Positions 44,160 through 57,827 of a stretch of 64,000 bases of DNA are shown one piece after another. The DNA lies in NCBI GenBank assembly GCA_001600615.1, contig BCKK01000008.1, positions 1-64,000 on the forward strand, written 5' to 3'. Position 1 is the stretch's first letter. Each line of letters starts with the position of its first letter. This DNA comes from Dioszegia crocea. Lineage: Eukaryota > Basidiomycota > Tremellomycetes > Tremellales > Bulleribasidiaceae. Made by a program: the position numbers and the translations under genes. The notes under the pieces were generated by a model that worked only from the letters and a program-made list of their open reading frames with translations, made no database searches and had not been told where the DNA came from.

Positions 44160-46447
44160 TCATCGTCCCGCCCATAGCCCCGCTTGTGAAGTCGATACGC
44201 TTCTTCTCGCGACACTAGCCCCTAGAACTTCTCCTCCTTCAGGCTGACGCCGCGCAACACGCACTCTCCCAGTCCCAGTAGAAGCGAGTAACGAAGGCGT
44301 GATAGACTTGAGGGCGTCGAGTTCGGAAGTGAGGGATGTGATTTGTGTAGAGGCTGCGTTGAGGTGATGTCGCGTTGTTGCTAGTTCCTGGAATATCAGC
44401 TGAAATCCGTGTAGTGTGAATCGCCGAGTGGTGATAGTGAGAGCAACTAGTAGGAGGAAGGGAGAATATGATGTGGGAAGTGGATGGGAGTGGTGGGAAA
44501 GAAAAGCGTAAGCACACAACTCACATGTTTCACCAAAGCCATCTCTCTCCTCAATCCCTCAACATACGATATCTTCTGACCGCCATTCCCATGCCCTATC
44601 AACTCTGCATTTTGTATCCCGAGCCTCTCAGCATCTTCCAGCGCCATCGCTTCGCGCGATCGGAGAATTTCAACTTCTTCACTGATGGCGTCGTATTTCA
44701 GTCGTACATCATGTTCCTCCTCCAAAGCTGATCTCAACCTATTGTGATCAGCTCAAACTCCCAGCCGGCTAACAGCGAGACGGGAAAAAGAACTCACGTT
44801 TGCACCTCATCCTCCAATGCCACACGTGCAGCCCACCACCTCGCACTACCCTCATTTGCCCTTCTTAGCATTTCCCTCTCCCCCTTCATCGTCTCCTCGA
44901 CATTCTCCAATCTCTGCCTCACATCGCATAATTCACTCTTCAATCTAGCCTCTTGTGCCGTAGCTCGATTCGCCTCGGCTCGCCAGTCCATTATTTGCGT
45001 CGCGCAGTCGGAGTGTGCAGAGAGCATTGCATCCAATTCGGCTGATGTGGATGTGTGGGCGGTTTGGAGGGTTGAGAGGGATACTCGGACCGAGGAGAGA
45101 GATGATTGGGCGTGGGTGAGGTCATGGGATAGAGATGTGATGCTTGAGAGGTATGAGTCGGTAGTGGATGTTGTATGAGATGAGAGTAGGTAGATGTGAT
45201 TTAGTGCCAGATCTAGGAGAGTGAGGATATCGGATGCGGAGTCAAGGGGTTCGAGTTGCGAGATCGAAGGGGAAGAAGGTCGGGTATTAGGATGTAGACG
45301 ATCCGCTCGCTGTTGTTGTAGGATGTCATCAAGGTCTGCGGCGAGACTATCCCTCTCGTCCATCAACACCTGGATTCGCTCTTTCAAATCGGTATTTTCC
45401 GCCCTCAACACGCGATCCGACACCCTAATATCCCTCAAGCTTCGCTCCATTTCCCGCCTTGCCGATCTCTCCATAATCAGCTCATCCCTCAGAATCATAG
45501 CCTCTCCCTTATCCCCCCTACCCCAGCATAGTACTCCACAGGACTGTGCTGTATCACATAGCAAGCCCTGCAGCGTTCTCTGGCCCTCTTCAAGCTCTTG
45601 CACTTTCAACGCCAACCCCCCTCCATCCGCTGTACTCCGCTTCAGCTCCTTCACCTCCACCTCTAGCTTCATTTTCTCCTCCCGCCATATTTTCCGCTCA
45701 TCTTTGAATCTACTCAGGTCGTCCGCCTTCTCGTCTCGGACAGGAGGCACTGGTCGATTTCGAAGCAGCTCATTTTCTTTCTTCAGCACTGCGCGTTCCC
45801 CTCGGAGATCCGTTATTGTCTGCCGGTCGGTAGTGGAGGATGTTTGTAGTGCTGATATAAGGGATTGAAGGGACAGATTGGATGTTTGCGCATCGGCAAG
45901 TTCTGCTTGGTGCTGATTTGTCAGTCTTTGCCAGCCGATTGTGACTGAATTCCTAGCCCAGCGTGAACGGACCTTCGCCTTAGACTGATTATGCTTCTCT
46001 ATCAGATCTTGGAGTTTCGCCTCAAGACCAGCATGCGTAGATGTAGAGGCTGACGAAGAAACAGCAGCAGCTGATAAGCGCATGATCGTAGTCTTTTGCG
46101 CTCTGATCTCGGCCTGAGCAAGGGCGAGCTGGATGTCAGCAAAAGTAGATTTCTGAAAGAACGGTTCCAGCTTGCCTCTTGGCTGATGGAATTGCGCAAC
46201 ACTCCAGCCGAGTCTAGATTTATCAGCTATACTTTCTGTGTCTGCAGTAGAGAGGAGCTAGCTTACCTTTGTCCCGTCTTAAGCCCTCAGCAACACCCTC
46301 AACCTCGGCCCGCTTCCGCCTTTCCTCCGCTAGGCTGGCTAGTGCCTTCTTAAGTTTGGTCTTTGCATCATTCGTGGGCTCTGTCCCCTTCCCGATGATG
46401 TTGTCATGTCTTGCTGAGCCCAGTGGAGGCCTGGAGGTTGAGGACAT
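44160..46447 (-). CDS. Coiled-coil protein (about 683 aa)
   Basis: Exons 46447-46267, 46226-44798, 44738-44525 and 44387-44160 keep frame. A short N-terminal tail precedes KKALASLAEERRKRAEVEG, and most of residues 30-620 is charged heptad-rich coiled coil (for example LRGERAVLKKENELLRN, LMDERDSLAADLDDILQQQ). The end is basic. It is probably a structural or cytoskeletal/spindle component, but no specific family is recognised. A 60-base in-frame stretch near 45916-45975 (GTCCGT..CTGACAAATCAG) looks like an unspliced-compatible intron; if removed the protein has 663 residues. It shares a 230-base promoter with PWP2. Confidence 0.75.
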
Positions 46448-46677
46448 GATAGATGTGGGTGATGTATTGTGAGTGTTGATGTCAGTGGCTGGGTGGCAAA
46501 AGGAAAGTTAGCCGCGTGACGTAAGATCTGAGGCAACCGTGGGAAAGTGCGAAATTTCCATCTGAGCCTCACCATCACTTCAAGAGGCCAAGAGACACTT
46601 GTCACTTGCACCTATATACTCTCTGTCAACGACAAGCTTGATATCCCCGCCCGATATCCGCTTGAGATCAGGCCGCG
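46448..46677. promoter_or_regulatory. Bidirectional promoter, coiled-coil gene/PWP2
   Basis: 230 bases between divergent starts, with a CRE-like TGACGTAA near 46517. Confidence 0.4.
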
Positions 46678-49596
46678 ATGAAGTCCAACTTCACTTTTCA
46701 AAATCTGTGCGGGACAGTCTACCGCCAGGGGAATGTCGTCTTTACCCCGGACGGCAATTCTGTTCTCAGTCCTGTTGGCAATAGAGTTTCAGTCTTTGAT
46801 CTTGTCAAGTGAGCTGTCATCTCCGTAGAAGCTGCGTAATCTGCATGGTGCTTGAGCTGACAACGTTCAGCAATAAATCCCGAACACTAGCTTTCGAGAA
46901 TCGTAAAAATATCGCCTGTATTGCGCTTTCACCGGATGGCCAGCTGCTTCTGTCGGTCGATCAAGGTACGCTCAGCTGCCTGAGGCAAGAAGATTGCGAG
47001 GTGATAGCTGACTGTTCTAGATGGACGCGCGGTACTGGTGCACTTCCGCAAAGGCACGACGCTCCATCACATTACCTTCAAAGCCCCAGTCCAGCACGCT
47101 GCGTTCTCGCCGGACGGGAAATACTTTGCCATCACCCACGGACAGCAAGTGCAGGTGTGGGAGACACCCTCAGCATTGGCGAGGGAGTTTGCGCCTTTTG
47201 TACTGCATAGGACCTACACCGGTCACGCAGGGGATGTGGTCAGTATTTGCTGGAGCAAGACGTCTAGGTGAGTTTTGAAGTTCGACCTTCGCATGATCAA
47301 GTCGCAAGAAGCTTATGATTTAGATACTTCATCACCACTTCCAGAGACATGACTGCTCGGCTGTATACTCTACACCCAGTTGAAGGCTTCCAGCCGAAGA
47401 AGTTTGGCGGACATCGAGATGTCGTCATTGCCGCTTTCTTCTCCGAGGATGAAAAGACGGTACGTTATTTTCGACCACACTCCTGTGTCCAACTTCCAAC
47501 TTACATACCAGATCTACACAGTCTCTCGAGACGGTGCCGTCTTCTCGTGGGCTGCCAAGAAGGCGGTGGACGAGGATGACTCAGACGTCGAGATGGACAT
47601 CCTCGACGCGCCCTCTACCTCCCTCTCCGGCCTCAACAACAGCATTGACCACACCGTCGCCTACACCCGTTGGGGCATCCACGGCCGTCACTTCTTCAAC
47701 CAGCCCGGGACAAAAACCGTCTGCGCGACTTTCCACCCACGCACTTCCCTCCTTATCGTCGGCTTCTCAACGGGCGTATTCGGCTTATGGGAAATGCCCG
47801 ATTTCACCCCCATTCACACCCTATCCATATCCAACGAAAAGATCTCATCCGTCGCCGTCAACCCCTCTGGCGAATGGTTGGCCTTTGGCGCATCTAAATT
47901 GGGTCAACTCCTAGTTTGGGAATGGCAATCCGAGTCATATGTCCTCAAACAACAGGGGCATTACTACGACATGAACACTTTGGCATATTCGGCCGACGGG
48001 CAGAATATCGCCACGGGCGGAGAAGATGGGAAGGTGAAGCTCTGGAATGCCACTTCGGGATTCTGCTTTGTGACTTTCCCAGAGCACTCTGCTGGGATAT
48101 CCGCAGTAGAGTTTGCCAAGGGTGGCCAAGTCTTATTTTCCGCCAGTCTAGATGGGACAGTCCGGGCATTTGACTTGGTCCGATATCGGAATTTCCGAAC
48201 ATTCACCTCCCCTACCCCTGTCCAATTCAGCTCGCTCGCTGTCGACCCTTCAGGCGATGTCGTCTGCGCTGGCAGTCTAGACACATTCGAAATCTACATG
48301 TGGTCTGTCCAAACTGGGAAACTCCTCGATATCCTCTCCGGACACACTGCACCCATCTCGGGCCTTGCCTTCTCTCCGACCGGAAACCAACTCGCCTCGT
48401 CATCATGGGACAGGTCAGTCAGGCTCTGGTCGGTATTCGGCCGATCGAGGGCTACCGAGCCCATCACTGTATCCTCCGAAGCGACGGCGATCGCCTTCCG
48501 TCCCGACGGAAAGGAAGTGTGCACATCCACCCTCGACGGTCAACTCACATTCATCTCTATCCCCGAAGGTGAAATCACTTCAGTCGTCGAGGGTCGTAAA
48601 GACATTTCGGGCGGTCGATTGATTGACGACCGGAGGTCAGCGGCCAATAACGCCGCGTCAAAATACTTCAACTCCATCACGTACACTGCCGATGGGGCGT
48701 GTATCATTGCGGGCGGAAGTAGCAAGTATGTGGTGATTTACGATGTGCGCGAAGGGGTCATGGTGAAGAAGTTCCAAATCTCCGAGAATTTGAGTCTGGA
48801 CGGAACGCAGGAGATGCTGGATTCTAGGAAAATGACCAGCGCAGGTCCGGTCGATGGGATTGATACGGCCGGAGACGCGTCGGATCTGGAAGATCGGCTA
48901 GATATCTCCTTGCCTGGTGCTCAGAGGGGAGATATGAGTAAACGGAGGTATAGGAGGGAGGCGCGTACAATGTGTGTACGCTTTTCAGCTACGGGCAGAA
49001 GTTGGGCAGCGGCGAGTACGGAGGGTTTACTCATTTACTCTCTGGACGAATCAGCCACGTTCGACCCCTTTGATCTATCGCTTGATCTCACACCGGAATC
49101 TATCCTCTCAACATTGGCCGAAGGCGATCATCTCGTTGCCTTCATTATGGCTTTACGACTTTCGGAACTACCCCTCATTCAGCGGACATACGAAAGTGTT
49201 CCACCATCCGATATTCGTCTGGTCGCTCAGCAATTACCCCAAATCTATGTGCCTCAGGTACTGCGATTCATCGCGGATCATATTGAGCAGAGTCCACATG
49301 TAGAGTTTGATCTCCTGTGGGTGGCGGCGATTCTTACGTGTCATGGAAGGTACTTGAGGGAGAGGAGACAGGAGATGGGATCGGCGTTTAGAGGTTTGAT
49401 GAAGGGTCTTCAAGGGTTTGAGAGTAGTGTGACGAAATTGTGAGTTGGCCCATAAAGTCAAAGAAGAGGAAGCTGATGAGATAGGACGGAGGAGAATAAC
49501 TTTTCGCTTGACTATATTCTTGCTCAGGCGGAATTGGCCAGGAAGCTCAATGGAGGTGGAGGGGATGTCGACGGAGGAATGGAGATCATGGCTTGA
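46678..49596 (+). CDS. PWP2: U3 snoRNP / SSU processome protein Pwp2
   Basis: Pwp2 (UtpB complex) acts in the nucleolus in 18S pre-rRNA processing. Six exons: 46678-46808, 46871-46965, 47021-47267, 47324-47459, 47512-49439 and 49485-49596, giving 882 residues (yeast 923). The start MKSNFTFQNLCGTVYRQGN matches the Pwp2 N-terminus (F.NL.G..Y..GN). Two WD40 propellers follow, for example GHAGDVVSICWS, HYYDMNTLAYSADGQNIATG, GHTAPISGLAFSPTGNQLAS. The C-terminal Utp12 domain covers about residues 740-860. The last exon, reached by a splice inside a Leu codon, gives EENNFSLDYILAQAELARKL. Highly conserved and probably essential. Confidence 0.95.
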
Positions 49597-49837
49597 GGGT
49601 AGGAGGGGAGCATACGAAACGCCGATTGCATCCTTGATGTCTGGACCGCTAGCGAAGGAGTACATATCAATCGTCTTCATATGCCTAGTATTCAAACAAC
49701 AGAGCGAGAGATGATATCTTCTTCCTTTACAGAGAAACCTGGTATGTATATGCTAAATTGTCCGATCCGCTTCTGCCTCCTTCACCCAAGCCGATACGCG
49801 TAGCACTTTCCTTCTCGATCCCCCTCCCTAGCCCCTA

Positions 49838-52800
49838 TCACGGCCCCGACCCCTTCATCATCCCACTCATCAACGACATAGCATGCACAAGCAGCTTCTT
49901 GTCAATCTTCGTAGCGTCTTCCAGCGCAGCAAGAACAGTTGAGAACCCTCCAAGTTGCTTAAGGCGCTATGTGCATTAGCTTCCTGTCCACTTCTTCTCA
50001 AACCTAACGCCAAAACTCACAAGTGTAGACAAACTATTCTCCATCCGAGTCGTAAGACTTTCAATGATCATACTCAACTCCTCATCCGTCATATCGTCCC
50101 TCACAGCCGGACCGAGGAAAGCCGGCGGTGTGACTCTTCGGACCAACTGTCTAACACTATTGCTGCTGTCGGGCTTTGGCGAACCGGGCGCAAGCAACCG
50201 GGGCGAAGATAGTGGTTGGAGGGTATTAAGACTAGCACTGGGGCTCATGCCCGAAGTCGAAGTCGAGGGAGAGGAAGGTGAAGTCAGAGCTTCGAGTCGG
50301 AGGCAAATACCGACCATCTGCCGAACTTGATCCACGTCAATCATATTTGGATCTCGAATCCGCATAGGTGACGCAGGCCGAACTTCGACATTTGTGTTGA
50401 TGTTGGAGGAGATTTCGAATCGGCCCGAAAGGAGTTTAGGGTAGAGTAGGTGTAACTTCTCAGGAACTGTACGTCAACCTTACATCTTCCACATAGTTAG
50501 ACAAAGACTCACCTTCCAAACCCTTCAACTTCCTTTCTCCCATATCCTTCACTTCCAGCCCTATCCGCCTCAACTCCTGCAACTCTCTATTCATCTCCGA
50601 CGGCAGATCACTCAACCCATCCTCATCCAGACTATCGAGATATTCCCGAATGGCCGTAATCTCCCCAATGACATCTTGACTCGCCATCAACTGTCCACCA
50701 TCCGCCGAGGCATTAATCCGCGCCGCCCGATTAACCATGGGACCATAATAATCCATCCGGCGCGTGATGGGGTCTCGCTCACATTGTGGAGAACCCCAAT
50801 GTACACCCATCCGCACCCTCAATCCCCGCTGCACGATATTTCCCTCCGAGTCCAGTATAACTTTCCCATCGTGCGCATCCAACAATTCTCTCGGCCATTC
50901 CTGCTGCAATAGCAGGATCTGACAATTGAAACACCAGAGTAAAGCCGACAAGACATTCTGGAAAGAAACCATGAATGAGTCACCTTCCGTCTTGACTTCA
51001 TACCCGCCATCCAACCGTAATTGTCGTCGGAAAAGATTATGGTGGATCTTTATACTCGTTGGCATTCCAGGGTTGGTATCCCAGAGATGTGTCGAATTGA
51101 CTATATCCGTAAAGACGATAGCAATCTGGCCTGTCGGGGGTTCAATCTCCTGTTGCAGGCGATTAAGCGTTCGGTCCCCTACTTCCTCATACCGCCTCCT
51201 CAAATTCCGCCGAACACCCTGAATCTGATCTCCATCCGCCTCGGCCCCAGTGACGCCACCCGCACTGGTCAAAGCCCGACCGCGCTGATTGCGCGCGAAG
51301 AACAGGTCCGAGATGTTGATGACCATGACCATGACGGACCCGTCGGCGCCATACGAAATGGCAAAGTCTCTCAACTTTTGCGCCGCCATCATCGGATCAT
51401 CCCGTTCCGTCCGAGCGATATCAACGGCGGTCTGGTAAGAACAGCAGTTCCACAATTCCCGATTTCCGATAATGAGGAATTCGTCTGATTCCGCCAGGTG
51501 TCGTACTCGGACATCAGGAGAAGCATTGACTGCTGGGAATTGATGCCAGTATCCAAACGCCCTAGAAACATCCAGCTCCTTGTCCTCATTGATCAATCCC
51601 TTCGGACTAACCCATGCCTCTGCCCGCCTAATCCGCGCCGTCTCTTCTCGCTCGGTGGGATCATGGAGCTTGGTGAGAATCTCTGCTTCGCCCTTGCGCG
51701 AAATGACAACAAGGTTCGCACCGACATTCCCGACATACAGCGTCTTACCCACCAGGTAAATGACAGCTGCCGAGGCGCCAGACCGTAATGTAGAAGTTGG
51801 CCCCGGTGTCCAGTTCTTGTACATGTTGTCACTGGTAGCGGAATCGGGACCTTTCCGTTTCCGTTGAAATTGCTCATTCATGAGATAATCGAAAGTCTTC
51901 CGGTTCGACAAGAGGAAACTGCGCCGTAAGGCTTCGACGGGAGTTTCGTCCGGACCGAGAATGTTGAGTTGCTCCGTGAGAGCATCGGCGAATGTCTCCT
52001 GGAGGTGCTTGGCAATCCTGCCAGAAGGGAGGACAGGGTGAGATCGACCAAACATCCCAAAGAGACATTCATCGGCCCGGCCTCGGAAGTTGGGGTTGAC
52101 CATGTCGAAGAGGGATAGAACGTCGTTAGAACCGAGGATATCCGAAATACCGTATCGCATTTCGTTAACCTCTGCGAAACTGGTTCGGACCCGCTTTGTG
52201 TCTGTTTCATCGGGCAGGGAGGAGATTCGGAGGGTGACATCCATCAACCCCAGCACACGGAGTTGAGTCAGGGCTGTGAAGTCTGACAACTCTTTGCGCA
52301 AAGCGGGAGTATGCGACATCTCCTGTGCGCTTGTAGGTTTGATTTCGAGTCGCTTGTTTCCGGACAAGTTGAGGTACCGGAGCGCCGTATTCCAGTTCCT
52401 GATTATCAGCACTGTACACATTATGACTCACCAATTCCAATCATATGGCCAATTGGCGATATTGTACTTGAGCACATTACTCCCTACATCCAGATGTTGC
52501 AGCGTCTTTATCGCCCCCAGCTCCGACGGCAAGGTCTGCAGCTTGTTCCCGTTGAGATGAAGCACACTCAACCTCTGCAGCTTCTCCAAATCCTCACTCG
52601 GAAGACTGGTCAACTTGTTTCCCGATAAATAAAGCGCCTCGAGCTGATTGACTTTTGCGAGTGTTCCCGATGGAATCTCGTAAATATCGTTGAATGACAA
52701 GTTTAGAACTTGGAGATTTGGCATTTCGGCAATCTGATGGAAAACATCGTCATTCAGGTGGTTATCGGCAAGGAAGAGGCGGAGGAGGGATAGACCGGCA

Positions 52801-55800
52801 GGAGGGTCGGGCATAACGATTTTCGCTCCTGGTTCCGAGATGATTGACATCTTTCGAGCGGCAGCTGCAGCTGCTTCGGGACCCATCATACCTACCAGGT
52901 CCTCGGGTGGATCTGGCATTTGTTGTATGAGGTTTGAACTTGCGTTCAACCGCTCAAGCGAGCCGCAGCCCCAAATATCAGGAGGGATAGTCCGAAGGTT
53001 ATTGTTGTGTACGTTAAACACCCGGAGTTTTTGCATCTTGCCGAAACCCATCGGTAAATCGTTCAACATGTTATCGGTACAGCTGAAAATCTCTAGATTG
53101 AGGAGCCGATCGAGTGTAGCTGGGAGTCGAGTGAATTGGTTGAAGTTCAGATTGAGGTCAATGAGATTGACCAAACCTGAGAATGCCTCGTCGGCCAATG
53201 TGGAGATTTTGGCATGGGAGAGGTTGAGGTGGGTAAGGCTGTATGTGACGGCCGTAGCACCGACGATGGGGGCGAGGGTGAATCGAGTGATGGAATTATG
53301 GGGTACGGAGAAAGTCTTAACTTTAGCTCCGAGTTGAGCATCAAGAGTGACAATGTTGTTCCAATCCGCCTGAAGTCGAGTGAGGTTCGGTAGGGCATAA
53401 ACGGCCGTAAGGTCCGTCAAGTTGTTCCGACGAACATCGAGATCTCGAAGATTGGCCAAAGTCGAGAATGATTCCGGGAACTGCGAAAGTTCATTACCGA
53501 ACACCGCCAATTTCTCCAGAGATTGTAGATTGGACATCTCGGAAGGAAGTTCCGTGATGTTATTGAAGGAAACATCGAGATCGACGAGGGTGGCCATACC
53601 GCAGACGACAGCAGGGAAGGTGACGAATTTATTATTGGAGATGTTGAGGTATTTCAACGCCTTCATTTGCGCAAAGTACGTAGGGATCGAAGTGAGGATG
53701 TTGTTTTGGACTTTTAGCGAAAGGAGAGTGGCAATCTCGTGTAGATTTACACTCTCCAAATCGGCAATGCGGTTACTCGATACGTCCAGCCGGGACAGAC
53801 TGGTACTGGCCCGGATAGACGCCGGAACCCGTTTGAGCGCATTGTTGGTCATTCGCAATTCCTTCAAAGCCGTACAGGCCTGGATGAAATCGAGCGGGAT
53901 ATCGGTCATGGGGTTTCGGGAGATGTTGAGAATGATGATGTTGTGTGCGTGGAGATGGAGGAAAATGGGAATGGTCTGAAGGTCCCTTCCGCCAATATCG
54001 ATAAATTCGAAAGAGTCATATTGGTTCTCCTCATCCTAAAGGGTTAGCTCTAACTCGCTGCCAAGCAAAGTACAACTTACCGGATCCATCACTGGCAAGA
54101 CTGGAGTCTGGAAGATGAACTTGCACAGAATCGCCAGTTCCGCTTTACCCAACTCTTCAATCTTTTCAGCATCCGTGTATCCCGCCTGACGAAGTCGTAG
54201 ATCCTGTATGACGAGGGGCTTTTCAGCAGGCGACAACATCCGATCTGCCAGTCAGCTCTCAGGGCTCACATTCTGCCAGAAACAACTCACCCTGTCCCCG
54301 TTCCCGAACGTAAAGCTTCATACTCGTCGTCACCTTCTTCCCCAGCGGCGCATCATTCGCCCCAGATAAGATATTGATGATATCCGCCGTAGTAGTCAAC
54401 AGTGGGAAAGCCATCACGGCGAAAGTTCCATCGGCACGATATATCCGTACCCAGTGCTGGAGTATTAGCTTATGACCCGATCACCCACGCTCCAACCAGA
54501 CTTACCGGGACATTATTGCTCAAATGCGCACTTCCACTCGTCCCCGGTCGTCCCTTCTCCGCCTTATTTGCCGTCCCAGGCCGGACAGTCACCGATCTCG
54601 ATTTCGCACGAATACTCTGCCCAGATGATCGTCCAAGGGAGGCATGACCGAACGGAGGTGGTTTCCTCGATGTATCGGCCTGCACCAAATCCCTCGCCTC
54701 ATCTTCTGATCCGGGCGATGGTTCGGGGGAGGACGGCGCCTCAGTCTCTCCATCGATAGAAGAGGATGATCGCTCATTCTCGTTCTCCTCTTCTTCGTCC
54801 TCTTCCTCCGCTTCTACACCCCACGATTCTGGAGCGGCCCACGCTGCCTCCACCACTGGGGGAACGGCCGAGCTCTTCCCATCCGCACCGCCAAAGACAC
54901 CATCGGATACCGCTTGCGGTGTAGACATTGCCGATCCGCCCGAGCCTAATGCAGGAGACGACCCATCTGCCGTCCTGGGCCGACCGGACGAGCCGAAGAA
55001 TGGGTCATTAAACATCGTTTGCGATCCCGGGCCCGATGCAGCCCAAGCTGGACCGAGCGGCTGCATGCCCGTATCCGGAGCATCGGATGATCCTTCCGAA
55101 TCAAACGATCCGAGTTTGACATTCCGTAGTTGACTCGGTCGACGAGGCTGGTTGTGCATGCTCATGTGCGGATGAACACCTTTTGGAGAGAGGTTCTGGG
55201 GTGAGGGGGGTGTACCGACCCTCACGTCGATTGAACCTGTTGGAGATCCAGTAAAAGGGTTACGGTTGAATTGCTGACTTTGCCTCTCGGCCTCCCCGAC
55301 GACTTGTCGACCGACATGTGCGCCAGCTGACCCGCTCCCACTCCCACTTCCGCCTGATCCCCCACTTGAACCATCGCGCGAGGTAGAGGCGAAGCTATCG
55401 GTCTGAGCACCCTGGAGACCCAAGGAAGAGAAGTAGGCGCTGGTTTGAGCGCTGGAAGAGGATGATTGGGCGGGAGGCGCTTGAGCTGGAGCATGCGCCA
55501 TTGTCGGATCGACGATCCCCTCCATATCGTCTAGATTCATATCGAGGTGGAAATCCAGTCCACCCCGCTCTTCAGTGGGCGACTGCATGTCCTCCGCAAA
55601 GTACTCTGGCCGCGTCCGCATGGTCATAGGTGATGTGGGGGATAATTCGGGCTGGGACCGCTTGTACTGCAGGGAACTGACGGAAGTGCCGCCTGATCCC
55701 CTAGATGACGCAGACCCGCGCTGAGATCCGTCGGGCGGAGCGAAGTCAACTAGTACGTCAGCCTGCGTCTTACTTGTGGTGAACAATGACTTACCTGGAT

Positions 55801-57280
55801 TTAACACTCCAGTAGGTTTGCGCTTCAAAAAGCCACCAAATAACCCCTTCCGCTTCGTACTGTCGTTACTCCCATTACTGACATTGCTGACTGTACTCCC
55901 TAATCTCAACCTGCTTCCCGCCATACTTGCCCTACCGCCGCCTGGGACGACGTTTCCATCGCTCCCTGAAGGCTGTATTTTCTTCTTCTGCGATGATTGC
56001 TGATATCCAGACAGCGTCTGTACCGAATCCGTCGAACCATGACGCGTCTGCGACTCTAGCAGGGATGCAGCGGCAGAGTGCTGTTCGGGCGTAGGGATAG
56101 GGAAGATATCTGGGAAGATACTTCCAGATCGTGATGAGGAGGCCGTTGACATTTCACCATCGCGAAGATTATGGTCGGTCCCACTTCGTTTGATACGGGG
56201 TAAGGAGGAGTTGGAAGGGTACTGAGATGACATTCCCGGCCGACCGAATTCGGCCGGTGTGTTGGTCCCGCTTCGCTCTGTTGAGCTAGATCGGGACTGG
56301 TTCGCCCGATCTTCAGCGAGCCAGGGTGCAATATTGGGCGCTGGAGCAGGTCCAGAAGCACTATCATGTCGCCCGTCCTGCCTAGGCTGGGAGAAATCGA
56401 GGATATCATCCATCCCGTCAATCCCGACTGAATGTTCGCCAAACCCGAATCCTGGCCCATCAAGCCCACCGGCGAAAGAACCCAGAACGACTCCAGGGTA
56501 TTGCTCGCTTGTGGCTTGCTGCTGAGTGTGGGATTGGAGCATGTAGGGCGGTTCTTCGCCTAATCGCTTGGCAAGTGGTGAGACTTTATTCCGATCGTTT
56601 TTGGTCCGACGTCGACGATCGTCCTCTCCGCCCCACATCCCATCTCCGTGTGCACCGGAACTACCACTCCCACTTCCATTCGCCAGAACTTGCGTCCTTC
56701 GTCGCGCCGGACCGTCTTCCCCCAGGTATGTGCTGTGGTGGCTTCTCGGACTACCCGAATTACCTCCTGGAGATATAGATCTCGGACTCGTGCTTCCGTC
56801 ATACCGACGTCCCGGTCCATCCTCTGGACTACTCCCCATATACCCGCCATGCCCACTCCCGCTCCCTCCGACTTGGTAGGTATACTGCGACCTCTCATCG
56901 TCGACCTGATCCCGAGTTCGGACGGACGTAGAGCTTGCTCTAGGCTGACGCACATCCGTATGTGGCGGACCGTTGTACGTCTCGAAATGATGCTTCATCC
57001 TACTACTCGTAGGTGAGGTGGATTTCGTGGGGGAGGTCGATAGTGGGGGATTGGGAGGAATGAGGCCGATCGACATTGGCTTGGTGCGAGAACGAGAAGA
57101 GCTGGATTGCATACCGTTCTGGGGGGATGGAGGACCCTGACGCACAGATCCAGCAGGAGGGAGATCAATGCTGAGCCCAGAATCGGTCGGTATGCCCATA
57201 CCAGCTTTGTCCGTCGCCAGTTTTGTCGGATCGTCGTGCTGTCGCCGAAGGAAATGCGGTACGTGGTGAGTGCGCGACAT
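49838..57280 (-). CDS. CAC1: Adenylate cyclase, RA-LRR-PP2C-cyclase
   Basis: This fungal adenylyl cyclase makes cAMP downstream of G-alpha and CO2/nutrient signals. Eight exons keep frame: 57280-55795, 55749-54506, 54456-54291, 54244-54081, 54035-52432, 52398-50513, 50466-50021 and 49966-49838, giving about 2374 residues (close to Cryptococcus Cac1). Residues 1-910 are Ser/Pro/Gly-rich and disordered. A Ras-association domain (HWVRIYRADGTFAVM) spans about 911-965, and leucine-rich repeats about 1040-1660. A PP2C-like domain without clear catalytic acids follows at about 1700-1930. The class III cyclase core (IAIVFTDIVNST with metal-binding Asp, and VKTEGDSF) covers about 1990-2180, and the tail is the cyclase-associated-protein-binding type. 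The 45-base intron 55750-55794 is in frame and stop-free, so unspliced annotation adds 15 residues. Confidence 0.96.
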
Positions 57281-57827
57281 GGCTGTGACAGTCGAGAGGA
57301 GAGTTCGGGCAGAGCGTGAGTGAGTCTGATAGGCTGGCTGATTGCTTTCGTTCAGCTTCTGACTCTCTCGCGGGGAATACCGGGGAAGGCGCGACTTTCG
57401 GAAACGCGATATCGGGGGCTATTTGTCGCAAGCTAGGCCGAATTATTTCCTCCTCGAGTGGCACGTTTCCCAGTGATGTAAGTTTAGCCAGCAGTCACTG
57501 ATGGCCTGCAGTGCTGAGCGGCCTTCCTTTGTAAGGATCTGGTGAGATGGGGTTGTGGGAATTTGGCTGCAGTTGTGTGTGTTCTTGTAGATCGTTCCGA
57601 CGCCACCACCCTGAGATATTACGGCATTCCCAATCGGTAATCGAGGCCCAAGGCCTTATTCGATCCCCCAGATAGCATGACCCATAGTATGGATACTGGA
57701 CCCTATCGGCAGTCTATATACATCTTATATCTAGTATACACAACCCTACACATCCCCCTAGATCGACACATTATCAGCTAGAGAAAACTACAACGAGTCT
57801 ACATAAGCCATCTAACCTTCAAGCCAG
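57281..57827. other. Intergenic, adenylate cyclase promoter
   Basis: Upstream region of the cyclase and 3' flank of the next minus-strand gene. No further feature supported. Confidence 0.45.

Noticed and set aside
45221..45868. 215-codon plus-strand Ser-rich frame
   Set aside because: Antisense shadow of the coiled-coil gene at 44160-46447.
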